Source: Craterostigma plantagineum (Eukaryota > Streptophyta > Magnoliopsida > Lamiales > Linderniaceae). Taken from it: a stretch of DNA of 64,000 nucleotides. The notes under the pieces are model-generated. The model searched no databases. It was given only the letters and a program-made list of their open reading frames with translations, and had not been told where the DNA came from. The position numbers and the translations under genes were made by a program. Positions 1 to 11,708 of this stretch are shown here, piece by piece. The stretch covers positions 1 to 64,000 of the forward strand of contig JAPQWV010001111.1 in assembly GCA_027422505.1 (NCBI GenBank), given 5' to 3'. Within the stretch, counting starts at the first letter, position 1. The number at the start of each line of letters is the position of its first letter.

Positions 1-355
1 TTATACGATTGCCTAGGTGATTCACTAGATAAGGCTAAGGGCAGCCGGGTAGGTTGTACAATGAGTGTATAACTGAAGTCTAGTGAACCTTCCTTGCTAG
101 GAAGAAGGGGAACGTAGGAAGTTAACTCCGAACTTCCATAACAATCTCATGTCTCTTTCCAACAAGTCAAAACACACACTGTGTGTTTTGACTTGTTGAA
201 AGAGACAGAGATTTGTTATGGAAGTTCGGAGTTACTCTCCTACGTCTCCCCTTCTTCCTAGCAAGGAAGGTTCACTAGACTTCAGTTATCACTCATTGTA
301 CACCTACCCGGCTGCCCTTAGCCTTATCTAGTGAATCACCTAGGCAATCGTATAA
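1..355. repeat. 355-bp near-perfect palindrome
   Basis: Bases 1-178 and 180-355 are reverse complements around a single base at 179, with only a few mismatches and short indels (for example near 68-82 and 112-124). The innermost arms are AAAACACACA and TGTGTGTTTT. The left arm starts exactly at the window edge, so the palindrome may be longer. A transcript through it would fold into one long hairpin. It could be a fold-back transposon or an inverted duplication inside the adjacent LTR. No coding capacity is visible. Confidence 0.9.
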
Positions 356-1306
356 TACAATCCACCTACTTCGACAGCTTTTTACAGTCCGTCGGAAACT
401 TCGGCACCCCGCAAGTCACCCGTAAACGTTGTAGGCCGCAACCTCACAACCACTTTGATATTTTTACGTCTCTTAGCTTAAGACGGCACCATTCTTTCTC
501 GTCTCGAGCGAAGACTACATACACTTGTTTATATCTATGTGCTAAGACTCTCAATCAACTAATCTACTTAAGCTCAACTCTCTAATATGTGAGTGAGGTG
601 TGTGGGTTTGAACGTTGTAGCTCTCTCACATTTGTAACCCACACACTTGGAGAACTCTCTTGATTTTCTTCTTTGCTCTTTGCTCTTGTTCTTCTCTCTT
701 GGATCTCTCTTTGAATGTGTATGTGGTTTTCTCTAGGTCCTTAGCTTGTTTCTGCCCGTCACTGTTGTTTTTATAGGTCTTCCCACCTTAATATATCCGT
801 TAGACTCAATAAATAGCCGTTGGGAGCCTTTGTTGACTTTGTCATGCTGTCAGCTTTATCTGTCTGTACCTCGCTGCAGTAGAAGGCTTGTACACCAGTC
901 AACAGTTGACCAGTCAATCCAGTCATTGACCGACCAGTCACTGACCGAACCAGTCAAGATCGAAACCACAGTCAGTCTGAAACCGGACCAGTCCGAACGA
1001 ACCACGACCAGTCAGTCTGAAACCGAACCAGTCCGACGAAACCGACCAGTCAGTCTGAAACCCGAACAGTCCAGACCGATACCGGACCAGTCCAGTCCAG
1101 TCTGACCAATCGAAACGGGTTGACCGACAGTTGACCGCGTTGACCAGTATTGACCGGCAGTTGACCGATCCAGTTTTTCGCCCTGAGTTCATATTTGATA
1201 TCTGTTTTTCGAACGAGCTCATCTGCACACTCAATAAATATGTTAGTAATACAATTATAAGTTTTGTGTTCATCAAATCGGATTGCTTAGATATTTAAAT
1301 CCAACA
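356..1306 (-). mobile_element. 3' LTR of a Sirevirus-like Ty1/copia element
   Basis: On the minus strand a polypurine tract (1308-1319) is followed at 1306 by TGTTGG, the usual TG start of a copia LTR. This places the element on the minus strand with its 3' LTR running leftwards. The LTR contains a region of short GACCAGTC motifs (895-1170). Its far end is not resolved; it may stop near 356 or include the palindrome and run past the window. No second LTR or target-site duplication is visible, so the assignment rests on the LTR/polypurine junction and the tract cluster beside it. Confidence 0.6.
895..1170. repeat. degenerate GACCAGTC / GTTGACC short-motif array
   Basis: The 8-mer GACCAGTC and variants (ACCAGTCAGTCTGAAACC, GTTGACCG) recur many times in about 275 bases with irregular spacing. 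Open frames across this stretch on either strand are simple products of the repeated motif and are not taken as genes. The array lies within the putative LTR. Confidence 0.8.
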
Positions 1307-1307
1307 A

Positions 1308-1551
1308 TCTCCCCCTTTTGATTAACACAAAACTTTAACATATAAGACATTTACTACATATTTCTCCCCCTTTTTGTGATAATCAAAAGAATTTTTCTCC
1401 CCTTTTTTTTATCTCAGTAATAGCCCCACTGAAGTAAGTCAGTTAATAACATATCAAGTAGGGATGCACTTAGATACATGAATGATTTCACAAGAAGAAT
1501 GCAAGTGCCAATATATTTCTCCCCCTATCAAAATAGATAATGCTCCCCCTA
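1308..1551 (-). other. cluster of five polypurine-tract-like sites
   Basis: Pyrimidine runs on the plus strand (minus-strand purine runs) occur at about 1308-1319, 1363-1375, 1394-1410, 1517-1527 and 1542-1551, each with a core of four or five G next to A-runs when read on the minus strand. The first touches the LTR boundary and is the likely plus-strand primer. The other four repeat the motif upstream, the arrangement described for Sireviruses. Confidence 0.7.
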
Positions 1552-1762
1552 AACATATATAGACTTCAGAACATTTTTTTTTTTAATCCAACAATTAGAG
1601 CACATATGTTAGGTATAAGAGTGAGAGCACATACGAGCGAGATGGGAGAAAATAAGAGCAAGCTGAGTTGAGAATTGCAAACCGAGGCATCGCAGCAGGC
1701 TCGACTTTGGAGAATAAACTGCTTTTTCTCAAGCAGAACTAGATTGCGAGGAATATATCATT

Positions 1763-4300
1763 GCGACCGACTTCAAGTCTAGTTTCCTCTAGATTTTCGG
1801 ATCAGAATTTGGACATCTCAACGCAAAGTTATTCCATTTCTCGTGAAGCTGCTCCATTGACGACTCGCGACGACAGGCTGAACTTCACCGAATAACTGAT
1901 TTCCTTCTGGTAGAACTAGACAGCGAGAAATATACCGTTGCGACCGCCATGAGTCTAGTTTCCTCCGGAGTTTGCAGATCAGCATTTGGACATCTGAGCG
2001 TAAAGTTATTCCACTTTTTCCAGTCGTTGCTCAATCTGCCCAAAATATCAGCAACAGCTTTTCGAAGCGGGTCTTGATTTCTCTATTTCTTCTCAATCTA
2101 GCACCACACTTCTTGAGTTCTGGTAGCTTGATGCTGCTTAAATCTCGAAGTCAGTTGAGGGTCGTTGATCGTGGCTGAGAAATTTTACTACTCTTGTACG
2201 GCGCAACTTGTCATCGATTAGGGCCCATCTAAGTTTTCCTCAATGTTTCAGAATCTTCAGCGACTGAGTGCATCTCGACTATAGAGGCAGCTTATTATAC
2301 TGATAAATCTTCCGCTCCAAGAAGGGCGAAATGTTAGCATTTCCAGTTTTTCTGAAGTTACAACAATCCGTCGAAAGATTTCAGCACTTAATCGGCCTTT
2401 AACCGATGACTGATGAGTAGAGTATGCTTTGACCGTCTGTGCTAGCTATCTCAATCAAGTTAGAAAGTGATGTTGAGGGCTGATTTGGGTACTGGCTGGC
2501 TCCAGTGGATGCGAACTTGGCTCAACGTCTTCTCCCTTCAAATGTCGCAGAATTCTGATCTTCGTATCTTTATTCCAGTTAGTCTTGTAAGATCTTTGCA
2601 CGGTGACCGGACATTGAGACAGCTTTGATTTCGAGCATCAGGCTCGGGCAGCAAATGAATCTGAACTTCGTCGAATAGCCTGCTTTCATCTGGGCCGACT
2701 TAGGCAGCAAGACTTATACCATTGCGTTCGTCTCTGAGTCTATTTTCCACAGAGTTTGATAGATCGGAATTTGGATGTCGGAGCACAAAGAAATTCCATT
2801 TCTTGCGAAGGTGCTGCAGTGAGCATCTGATTATCCTTCATCGAATAAACTGCTTTCATCCCAAGCATGACCGGACCCCAAATCCTACACCGTTGCGAAG
2901 CTCTACGAGTCTAGTTTGCTGCACACTTTGTAGACCGGAATTTAGATACCTGTACGCAAAGTTATGCCCGTTTCTCCAAACTGACGCTGTCTGCCAGAAA
3001 CAGAGTTATTCCGGTTTTCGTTGAGCTGAGACAGTTTGGCCGAAACTGCTTATCTCCAGGTGGTGACCGAATAGCAAATCCTATACCATTGCGATCGTCT
3101 ATGAGTCTAGTTTGTAGCAGATTTTGCAGACCGGAGTTTCGACTTCCCAGCAGAAAGTTATTCCATTTCTCGTACAGCTGCTACAATAGACGATACGCGA
3201 TGACAGACGAACTTCGTCGAGTAACCGGCTTTCCTCTGAGCATGACCGGACAGTGGGTCCTATACCAATGTGTTCATCTCAGAGTCTAGTTTTCAGGGAT
3301 TTTACGAACCGGAATTTGAACATCGGAGGACAAAGTTATTCCAGTTTCGTATGACTACTCCTTCCATCAGTGGTTATCCTCATCTGAACTTCGACAACGA
3401 GCTGCCTCTTCTAGGACGAACCGTCAGCAAATTTGAAGAACGGTCAGCAGTCCTATACCATTTCGTTCGTCTATGAGTCTAGTTTGCTGCAGATTTTACA
3501 GATCGGAATTTGGACCTTTCAGCAGAAAGTTATTCCGGTTTTTCCAATGTTCCGCAATCTGCCAGCAAATTTCAGAATCGGTTTTTTCTTAGTGCATCCT
3601 TTACTAGATCCCTCTGTCTGATCCGGTACGGACTTCTTGATTTTCAGTCTGATGCATCATCATTTGGTCTGAGTTTGTAATCGTCGATGGTCTTTAAGAG
3701 AGCAACAGTCGGATATACAGTTAGTCTTGCTGCAATTCAATGCCGATGAGAAAATCCGACTGAGGAGTGAAGACCCATGAACCAATGTAGTGAAAATCCG
3801 CGGAGTAATGTTGATTCTATCCAACTTCGATCTGAATTGGTCTTGATAGAGCGCTTCGACCGGTCAACGAGATGAATTTAAGATACCGATGAAGTAGCCA
3901 AAACTTGTCCGAGCAAGGCTCACATTTCTCGGAGTTTTTCTCATCTGGTTCATTTCAGTTCTCCCTTCAGCCATTTCTTCGCAGCTTCAAACTGGAACGA
4001 CAACCTATTTTTGCACCAGTTAATCTTTGCCCTTTTATCCTTTGAAGCTGACCAGTTTATCTGATGTCTCTGTGACCCAAACCAAGCAAGCATCTGAAAT
4101 GAAATTTCAGCTTTAAGTAGTGTCGACGGTTCTCAGGGCAGCACACAAGTCTGAGATTTGACGAGCAGTTTCTTCTGTTTTAAGTAGAACCGGGCAGTGG
4201 GCCTATATGGTTACGATCGTCTACAAGTCTACTTTCTGGAGCATCTTTCAGACCGGATTTTGGGCATCTGAGCGCAAAGTTATGCGACTTCTTCGAACTT
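1763..4300. repeat. diverged tandem array of ~170-195-bp modules
   Basis: A conserved block of about 85 bases recurs. It contains GAGTCTAGTTT, then a GATCGGAATTTGGAC-like stretch, then CAAAGTTATTCC. The GTCTA core sits near 1774, 1951, 2735, 2907, 3102, 3282, 3474 and 4224. Adjacent copies are 172-195 bases apart. The two large gaps (about 784 and 750 bases) are close to four units each, suggesting decayed copies in between. Small frames across the array start at equivalent points but end differently, so I do not consider it coding. Confidence 0.8.
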
Positions 4301-4937
4301 GCCGCAAGCTGCCGGTTTCGTCTTTCGCCTCAGATTCTGATCTGGCAGCCTTCAGTCAAACGACCATAACTCCCTCCATACTCAAAATTTTTGAGCGCCG
4401 TAAATTTTGTTGGAAAATAGACTTCTAGAGCTTTCCATGATGCAGACCTAGTCTCCAGATTCACAGCCAAAGAATCAGTTTATTGTGTGAAGGTACCTCT
4501 TCGACATGCACCTCTTCTTTGCTCGTCCGCAAAGTGGGAAACTTTGTCATTGCCGAGTATTGAATAATATATAAATATAATTATCTAAATTTGTTTATTC
4601 TCCATATTCTTTTCCTCGTGATCCCTGATTTGCAGGGATTAAGTTGACATAAGCAACAGAGAGGGCCACTCGAAATATTTATTAAAATATATGTGTATAT
4701 ATATTATTCAATAAACCATTTAGCCGACTGATAATATAAAAAAATTGAGACTACTCTCTCCCCCATCCCTAACAAACAACTTCACAGCCATTTAGAATGT
4801 GCGTGCACATTCAAAGGGCCCCGCCCCATTTATTTGGACATGATGTAGTAAATTATTAAAATATCTTATATTATTTAAAGGTATTAAGTATAAAAATTAT
4901 CTGTTCAGTTTCATGTAAGATAAATTTTATATATAAG

Positions 4938-5213
4938 TGCCAAAAAGAATGAAAGTTTTACACATAGGTACCCTTTTATGTCGAGGGTACCAATTCACCA
5001 TCGTTTACGAATCTTATTATATGATTATTACGTATCATATGGCATCTAATTTCTAAATATTATATGATATCTCTGTAAGAATGATATACTATTCCGATGT
5101 ATTATGTACCACAAGTCGTTTTTATATGGTACCTAAAGTTCTTATATAATATAATGTTCAGTCAAGCGGGTACCTATATGTAAAATTTTAAATACATTAA
5201 GTGCCTATATATA
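4938..5213. mobile_element. fold-back MITE-like element
   Basis: The left end (AAGTGCC ... TTTTACACATAGGTACCC) is matched in inverted orientation by the right end (GGGTACCTATATGTAAAA ... AAGTGCC), giving terminal inverted repeats of about 40 bases. The interior is AT-rich and non-coding. The flanks (4561-4937 and 5214-5349) are AT-rich with no feature I can support. Superfamily and target-site duplication were not resolved. Confidence 0.6.
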
Positions 5214-5399
5214 TATATAAATACTAACAGGGACTAATCCGACAATTTTTATCCTTTTGGCTATTTAAGTGTAAACTTTCCTTATTTAAACTGCTTTTTG
5301 CTAGTTTAAATCTGAAATTGAAAAAGTGAAGTTATTATTCATCAAATATCTTATAACTTTTTTTTCGGAGGTAAGAGGGGCAATGCCCAAAACTACTAG

Positions 5400-8300
5400 A
5401 GATTACACGCGGGGTAAGGCTGCCCCAGAAATATCTCCCAGCAATAGGGGATAAAGCCCAATAGGTGCGTCGTTGCATATGTGGACTCCTAATGGTTGAC
5501 GGGAAGCTTGACGGGCTAACCAATCTGCACACGAGTTGCCCTCCCTGTATGTGTGACAAAAGGAGACTGACCAGTCGCGAGCTATGAGCTCCTCAATTCT
5601 ATTTAGCATGGGTCTAAGAGAAAGGCGAGCAAGATGCTTTCCCTATCAAGGTATCGTGAACGAGCTTGAGTCCACTTCCGCAATGAGCGCGCGATAACCG
5701 GAGTTCCATGCTATGCGTAGGCCGGTTAGAATACCCCAAAACTCAGCTATCACCGAGGTGCAAAATCCGAGGTTGTGCATAAATCCCACCATCCAATTTC
5801 CGTTATCGTCTCGAATGAGTCCGCCTGCACTTGCTATGCCAGGATTTCCCCGAGATGCTCCATCTGTGTTCTTTCAGAACTAGGGGAGGTGGTTTGGTCC
5901 ATCCTACCAGGGTCCACGAGCGACCTTGCTTGGGGGCCCAATTGAGGTGGTACTTCCACGATCTTGAGAATGAGTCAGCCGTCCGGCGGACGACCAGCGA
6001 CTTATTCGACGGGATATCTGTGCCAAGCTGAAAGATGGCTTTATTCCTCCATGTCCATAATAACCAGCAGCATGTCGCGAAAATAGTACACCAAGAGGTG
6101 TATGGCCTTTGTACCAAATTCTCAGTAAGCCATTCTTGGAGTCCACACGAGAAAAAGCGAATGGATGAATGCTGGGAACAAGTGGGACCCACGTTGCACG
6201 TGCTCTGGGACAATCCCGAAGAACGTGGAGGATAGATTCAGGCGAATTAGGGCAACAGTGGCAATCGGCGACCGATGACATCCGCCGGCGTGCTCGTTCT
6301 TTGTTCGTAAGGAGTCGTTGATGAGCCACTAACCATAAAAAGTATTTGATCCGGTTCGGACCCTCCCCTTCCATATAATTCGCCATAACGGATTTGGGGG
6401 ATCTGTAGAGAGACTTCTAGTAAGTTCAGCGTATGTCGATGAGACAGTACTTACCTGAGGCAGAACACATCCACGCCACAGCTGATCCTCCAAGGTTTTC
6501 TCAAGCGGCGGGGGAAGAACACTGGCTAAACGTAGTAAAGCGGATGCACTAACGTAGGGCGAGATTCTTTCCCACATCCAATTCCCTGTCTCTCCAACGT
6601 AGTCACGAACAGGTCTATGGAGGTCTGTGCTAGGAACGGGTTGCGCCGCCGTTGTGCTTAGAGCTCCAGGCAGACCTGGGACCCATCGATCCTCCCAAAA
6701 CCTTACTTTAGTGCCAGACCCAAGCCCCAACCTAACATAGGTCGAACTGAATTCAAGACTCCACAATGCCACGCCAAAGCCATGAGTCTCCCGATTTCAG
6801 CCGTAGGGACCAATTCGCAAGCCATCTTCCAGGGTATTTATTCATCAGTGCTCTCGCCCATAGCTCGTTTGGCCTGGTGAGTAATCCCCAGCCAATCTTA
6901 CCAAGTAGAGCCGTGTTCGCTGCTTTAAGTCTTCGAAGTCCGAGACCACCCATACATCGTGGCTGCGTAATCGTGTTCCAGTGTATAAGGTGAATGCGAC
7001 GTTTGTGTTCCGTATGCCCCCATAGAAAATTCCTGCATATCTGGTCGATCTTTGAGGAGACCTTGCTTGGGAAATGCAAAATATGCATGGAATAGGCAGG
7101 CATGGCTTGTAATACTGATTGGACAAGTGTCGTTCGTCCGGCCAGGGAGAGCGACGCTGCCGACAGCTATTGAGTCTGTTCTGCACCCTATTAACGACCC
7201 CTTGGAACGTTGATGATCTCAGCCTACCATGAATGATCGGGATCCCGAGGTAATTTCCGAGATTAGAGTGACCGAGAAATCTCCAGCATCAGCAATAGTC
7301 GATCTATCTTCAGCAGTAACATTTTTAGAGAATACATGACTGTCTTCCTCGCGTTAACTTTTTCTCCCCGAAGCACTGCAAAATTTCTCTAGGACAGAGC
7401 TAACCACCGTGATCTGTTCTACGGATGCTTCGGCAAACAGGAGAAGATCATCTGCAAACATGAGGTTGGATATAGCTGGGCCCCGTGTACCAATGCGGAT
7501 AGGTTTCCATCGCCCCTCCTGAACCGAATCCATGATAGCGTGAGAGAGGCGTTCAATACATAGTACGAAGAGATAAGGCGAGAGCGGACATCCTTGACGT
7601 ATGCCGCGTCTCATTTGAATCGCCTCTGAGGTCTCCCCATTCCATAAGATACGCATCGATGCAGAAGTCACACAATCCATGATGGCCCTCGTCAGAAGGT
7701 TCGGTATCCCTGCCAGATTGAGAGTTTCTTGTAAGAAGTCCCAAGATATACGATCATATGCCTTCTCTAAATCAACTTTCACAAGCATGAATTTTTTTTT
7801 TTTCGTCTCATGCGCTCCATGGTGTGGACAAGCTCCTGTGCGATAATTATGTTATCTTGGATATGCCGCCCCGGCACAAAACTCGCCTGGTTTGGGGTTA
7901 CAATATCTGGCATGAGGCTTTGTAGGCGATTAGCAATGATCTTCGTAATTAATTTGTACGAGACATTGCACAAGCTAATCGGCCTGAACTGATGGATAGT
8001 CTCCGGGCGCTCCGTCTTCGGGATCAGAACTAGGAGTGTAGAGTTCACCGGCTCAATGGGACTGCTGGTTTTCTAAAACCTCGAACGAAGTCGATCACCG
8101 AATCCGAAACAATATCCAGTTAGATTGGTAGAAAAACGCATGAAAGCCATCCGGTCCGGGAGCTTTGAAAGGCCCCATAGAGAATAAAGCTTGCCTTGTT
8201 TCCTCGATCGAGACATGATGCCGTGAGAGCGTAGAATATTTCCCAGGATCAATTGGTCTGAATGTCGTTTGGAGGTTAATGGCCTTCCCTGTTCTCCCTC

Positions 8301-9506
8301 TCCATAAAGGCTTTAAAATGTCGGATGGCAATAGCATGCAGTTGCTCTTTATTCGTAATCCATACGCCGTCCTCTTGTTTCAGGGCATCGATTTTGATTC
8401 GCTTCCGCACAATTACAGCCCTAGTGTGGAAGTAGCGAGTATTTCGATCCCCGAGGCGAACCCATTCACAGCGGGACTTTTGAAACCAAGTAAGCTCTTC
8501 TTGCGCTAATATACTCTCGAGCTCCTGAGACAGGTCTTCTTCGAGCTTAGAGAGGAAGGGATTTTTGCCTCTTTGAAGTGCCCTTTGGATCCCTCCGAGA
8601 CGTGCCATGATGTGATTCTTGCGTTGTTGAATGCTCCCAAACACCTCACGATGCCAACCCTTGAGCTTAGTCTCTAATGAGCTGAGATTAAGATGTAGAG
8701 GTCGTTGAGAAACCCAAGAACCACGAAGGAGTATCGGAAATTGTCATGTGTTTGCCATGCGGCTAAGAATCTGAACGGTCGGGCCGATACATGCGGAGCT
8801 AAATGTCTTGACGATTGAAGCAAGATCGGGTGGTGATCCGATTTTAATCGAGGTAAGACTTGCACCGCCGAGTCTGGGAATGTGATTTGCCAACGTTGAT
8901 TGCATAACCCACGATCAAGACGTTCAAAAAGACGCTCATATCCGGGTCTGACGGGACCCTTCCACGTAAATGCGGGACCCGAGCTCCCCAGATCCATAAG
9001 ATGGCATTTGTTCATCATGTCGATGAAGTGGATAGCGTGATTGGATTGAATGGAGCCCCTCCTTGTTTTTCGTCCTCGGATAAAATTTCATTAAAGTCAC
9101 CAATAGCTAGCCACGGCGCATTATCTGTATGGTCAAGCGACTCCATAAACTGCCATAGCGCCAAACGATCAGAACGGTGCGGGCTTCCATAAACAGCGGT
9201 GACCAAACCCGAGATTCCGCCAAAGCAGAATTGGAAATGTATCGCCTGCTCGTGACGCTTTAGTTCCGTAAGGTTGATGTTATTTTCTAACCAGAATACC
9301 CAGATGCCACCTCTGAAGCCCCTCGCTTCAACCCGCGTATGTTTGAATTGCGGGAAATTTCTACATATCGCGTCCGCCGTGGACCCACTAATCCTGGTCT
9401 CCGTAATAAACATTACGTCAGGCTTATGTACCGAAATCAAGTTCCTTAAGATAGTGGAAAAACCGGGGCTTGAAGCTCCTCTGCAATTCCAAGACAAAAT
9501 GATCAT
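5400..9506 (-). pseudogene. LINE ORF2: endonuclease / reverse transcriptase / RNase H, broken
   Basis: It starts at 9506 with an apurinic-endonuclease-like domain (SWNCRG near the N-terminus, AIGDFNE near 9060). Reverse transcriptase follows at about 8340-7350, with RPISLCNVSYK, NQASFVPGR and the catalytic FADDLLLF at about 7450. The RT-associated zinc-binding domain lies at about 6400-6150 (CHCCPNSPESILHVLRDC) and an RNase H tail at about 5800-5400 (HTYREGNSCADWLARQA). The frame is interrupted many times. Plant L1 ORF2 is normally about 1,300 residues; the span fits that length, so loss is by point damage, not large deletion. Confidence 0.85.
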
Positions 9507-9599
9507 GAGGAGAGAGGTTTGGGTGGGGAATGGCTTCCCTGTGCATATCCCATGATCTCCGGGTCGTCAATGGCCGACTTGTCGATCGTACCAATATCT

Positions 9600-11404
9600 G
9601 CCAGTCTCATATTTGACTGCCCCTGATCGCATGAGCCCACTTGTATCAGATGATCAGGTGGTTTGCCAAGAGAAGCTTGTATGTTTGCGAGATCTGCCCG
9701 TCGTTCTGTCGTGGTGGGTATGAGTGTTGTTTGATTTCAGATCGTCGGGAGGATCATGAGATGATTTTTCTGGTGGTCGACCGGCCTTGAAATGGAACGA
9801 TTGAGGCATTGTCATCTTCTCAGAATCAATTTGTGCAGCCCAAGTTGATGGAGCTCCAACCTGTGATTGTAGGGGCGACTTCGGTTTGGACCTGGGTGAG
9901 ATTAATGTTATGGGGCTAGGAGATCTTCTTGTGGCTTTAGACGAGCTCGGCCCACCTGAATGAAATTGGGTTGATTCTTTTCCCAGCCCACCAAAGAAGG
10001 CATGTGTTCTGTCTTTAGTTGAAATTGATTTCCCTTTATTGCCCGTGACATGACCACCGGAATATTTAAACCACCTGCTCAGCCCGCTTTGACCCATTAT
10101 TGACCCATTGAGCCCGAGTTTGGTAGGTTCCACTAATTTGGGGGATTGCTACTTTTTCCATAGAATTCTCCTTGAATGTAGCTCGTTCCAGATTCTCCTC
10201 CCCAAACTCCTCAAGAATATCAAATCTTGATCCTTTTCCTTGATTTCCTCCCCGAAATCTGCTACTCCTGCCATTCTGAGGTGTGTCTCTAGCCCGATTT
10301 CCCGGCGTGAATTAGGACCCTTCCGTTTTGGTTTTTCCACCAACATCCATGGGCCATGGCCGGAAGGGGATGGCGGCGCCGGCGTTAGTGAAGGTGCTAA
10401 CGGCTGAGACTCCGACTAGAGATATTCTTACCGTCATCGGCCTCCTCCTCGTCAGCTCCTTTCTTACCAGTCTGGTCACTAGCCTCATTAGAACCACCAG
10501 CGCTCCAAGCTCCTGGTACGGTGGATGTACAACTCTCTTGTGTATGACCATATAACCCACACTTGAAACAGACCATATGGATTCCTTCATATTGGAGTGG
10601 GTAACGCTCACCCAGGACCTTGATCTCCGGCCTTAGACTTTTACTCAGGTCGAGTTCGACACAAATCCTTGCGAAATTACCATCTCTTGCCTTTGTGTGT
10701 TTATATCGATCTTGACAGTACGCCCTAAAAGTCACCAATCGCTTTCATACCATCCTCATTATATAGTTCAATCGGGCAGTCAGGAATGCGAACCCATAGT
10801 GTTGCCTTATCAATGGTCGCAGTCGAGGGCCGAAATCGCGGAGTCCACCTTCGCACCGCTAAGTAATGGTCTAAAATTTTCCATGGTCCATCTAGGAGAA
10901 CTCGGTCTCGATCATCTTTCAAGTTGAATCTGACCACAAAGTAGTCGTGGCTGAGGCTGATTAGTTTGAACCCCCCAACTGGACGCCATAAAGCATTGAG
11001 GCGGCGGTTCAGGTATTGATATCCCACCTTCTTGCCAAGGACTTTAACGATAAGCGCCGATTTCATGGTTTACGAAAGGATTTGAGTTGTTCTTTCGTAT
11101 AACAAACATCGTCCGAGTCGACAGGCATCCTCATCATCGCTTTCAGAATCGAAATCCATACGTACGTCAGATGGATCCGCACTAGGTCTTCCATCGACCT
11201 TTGTTCCATCACTGCTTCGCGGTAAGAGAACTTGCGTTTTTCCCCATCGGTGTTACCTGTTGCCCCAGTTGTTGCATCAATTACTCCGGTTACTGATTCC
11301 GCGTTACTTTCCCGAGGTTTTTAATTGGATTTTCCGGGCGCGCTTTGTGCTCCGGACCAGTTGATCCTTCTCCTCGTTGTACGACTAGTTTCAGACTCTT
11401 CCAT
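9600..11404 (-). pseudogene. LINE ORF1: DUF4283 and zinc-knuckle protein, broken
   Basis: Reading from a probable start at 11404, the frame passes through an N-terminal variable part and a DUF4283 domain at about 11066-10700 (YFVVRFNLKDDRDRVLLDGP, then a conserved LWVRIPDCPIEL). A CCHC zinc knuckle follows at about 10570 (CFKCGLYGHTQESC), then a proline/serine-rich tail. This is the nucleic-acid-binding ORF1 of plant L1 elements. It is split by frameshifts near 10730, 10400 and 10150. The 3' limit is approximate. Confidence 0.75.
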
Positions 11405-11708
11405 GATTTTCTTTGATTTGTCTGAATTTTAAGGAGTTGACATAGTGGAGTCCAAAAAGAAATAACGATTATTATACTTGTAGTATTATGATCATGTCAC
11501 AAAGATTTAAATCGCATAAAAGACGGTAAAATATTACTACACACAGACTACTTATAACTTCCTCCGTAGAACATTAAATAAATAATAACCAGAGCTCTTA
11601 GTCCACAAAATCTTATCCTTCTCTATTTGTTTTCCCTTTCAACAGAGATCTTCTACTGCTAATCTAGCATGTTATATATAATATATATATAATAATTCGA
11701 TGGAATTA

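Larger units (their letters stand above)
1307..4560 (-). mobile_element. 3' internal region of the same copia element, non-coding
   Basis: This stretch lies upstream of the polypurine tract on the minus strand. I see no reverse transcriptase, RNase H, integrase or gag sequence in it. It consists of a cluster of polypurine-tract-like sites next to the LTR and then a long diverged tandem array. Sireviruses are known for several conserved AAAGGGGGAG-like tracts ahead of the 3' LTR, and that is what is seen. The coding part would lie further right and has been lost or replaced by the AT-rich sequence and LINE that follow. Confidence 0.55.
5358..11550 (-). mobile_element. L1-type LINE retrotransposon, nearly full length
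   Basis: Read on the minus strand this is a 6.2-kb element with the order of a plant L1: ORF1 with DUF4283 and a CCHC knuckle, then endonuclease, reverse transcriptase, zinc-binding RT-associated domain and RNase H, ending in an oligo(A) tail (T8 on the plus strand, 5358-5365). The direct repeat CTTATAACTT flanks it at 5350-5359 and 11551-11560; its last two bases overlap the tail, so 8 bases are secure as a target-site duplication. Both ORFs are broken by frameshifts and stops, so the copy is inactive. Confidence 0.85.

Noticed and set aside
746..1276. Long frames on both strands across the GACCAGTC field
   Set aside because: They are translations of a short repeated motif, overlap each other antisense, and have no domain.
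2722..3621. Series of similar small frames beginning MRSS...
   Set aside because: They start at equivalent points of the ~180-bp repeat units but lose register within each unit; repeat structure explains them.
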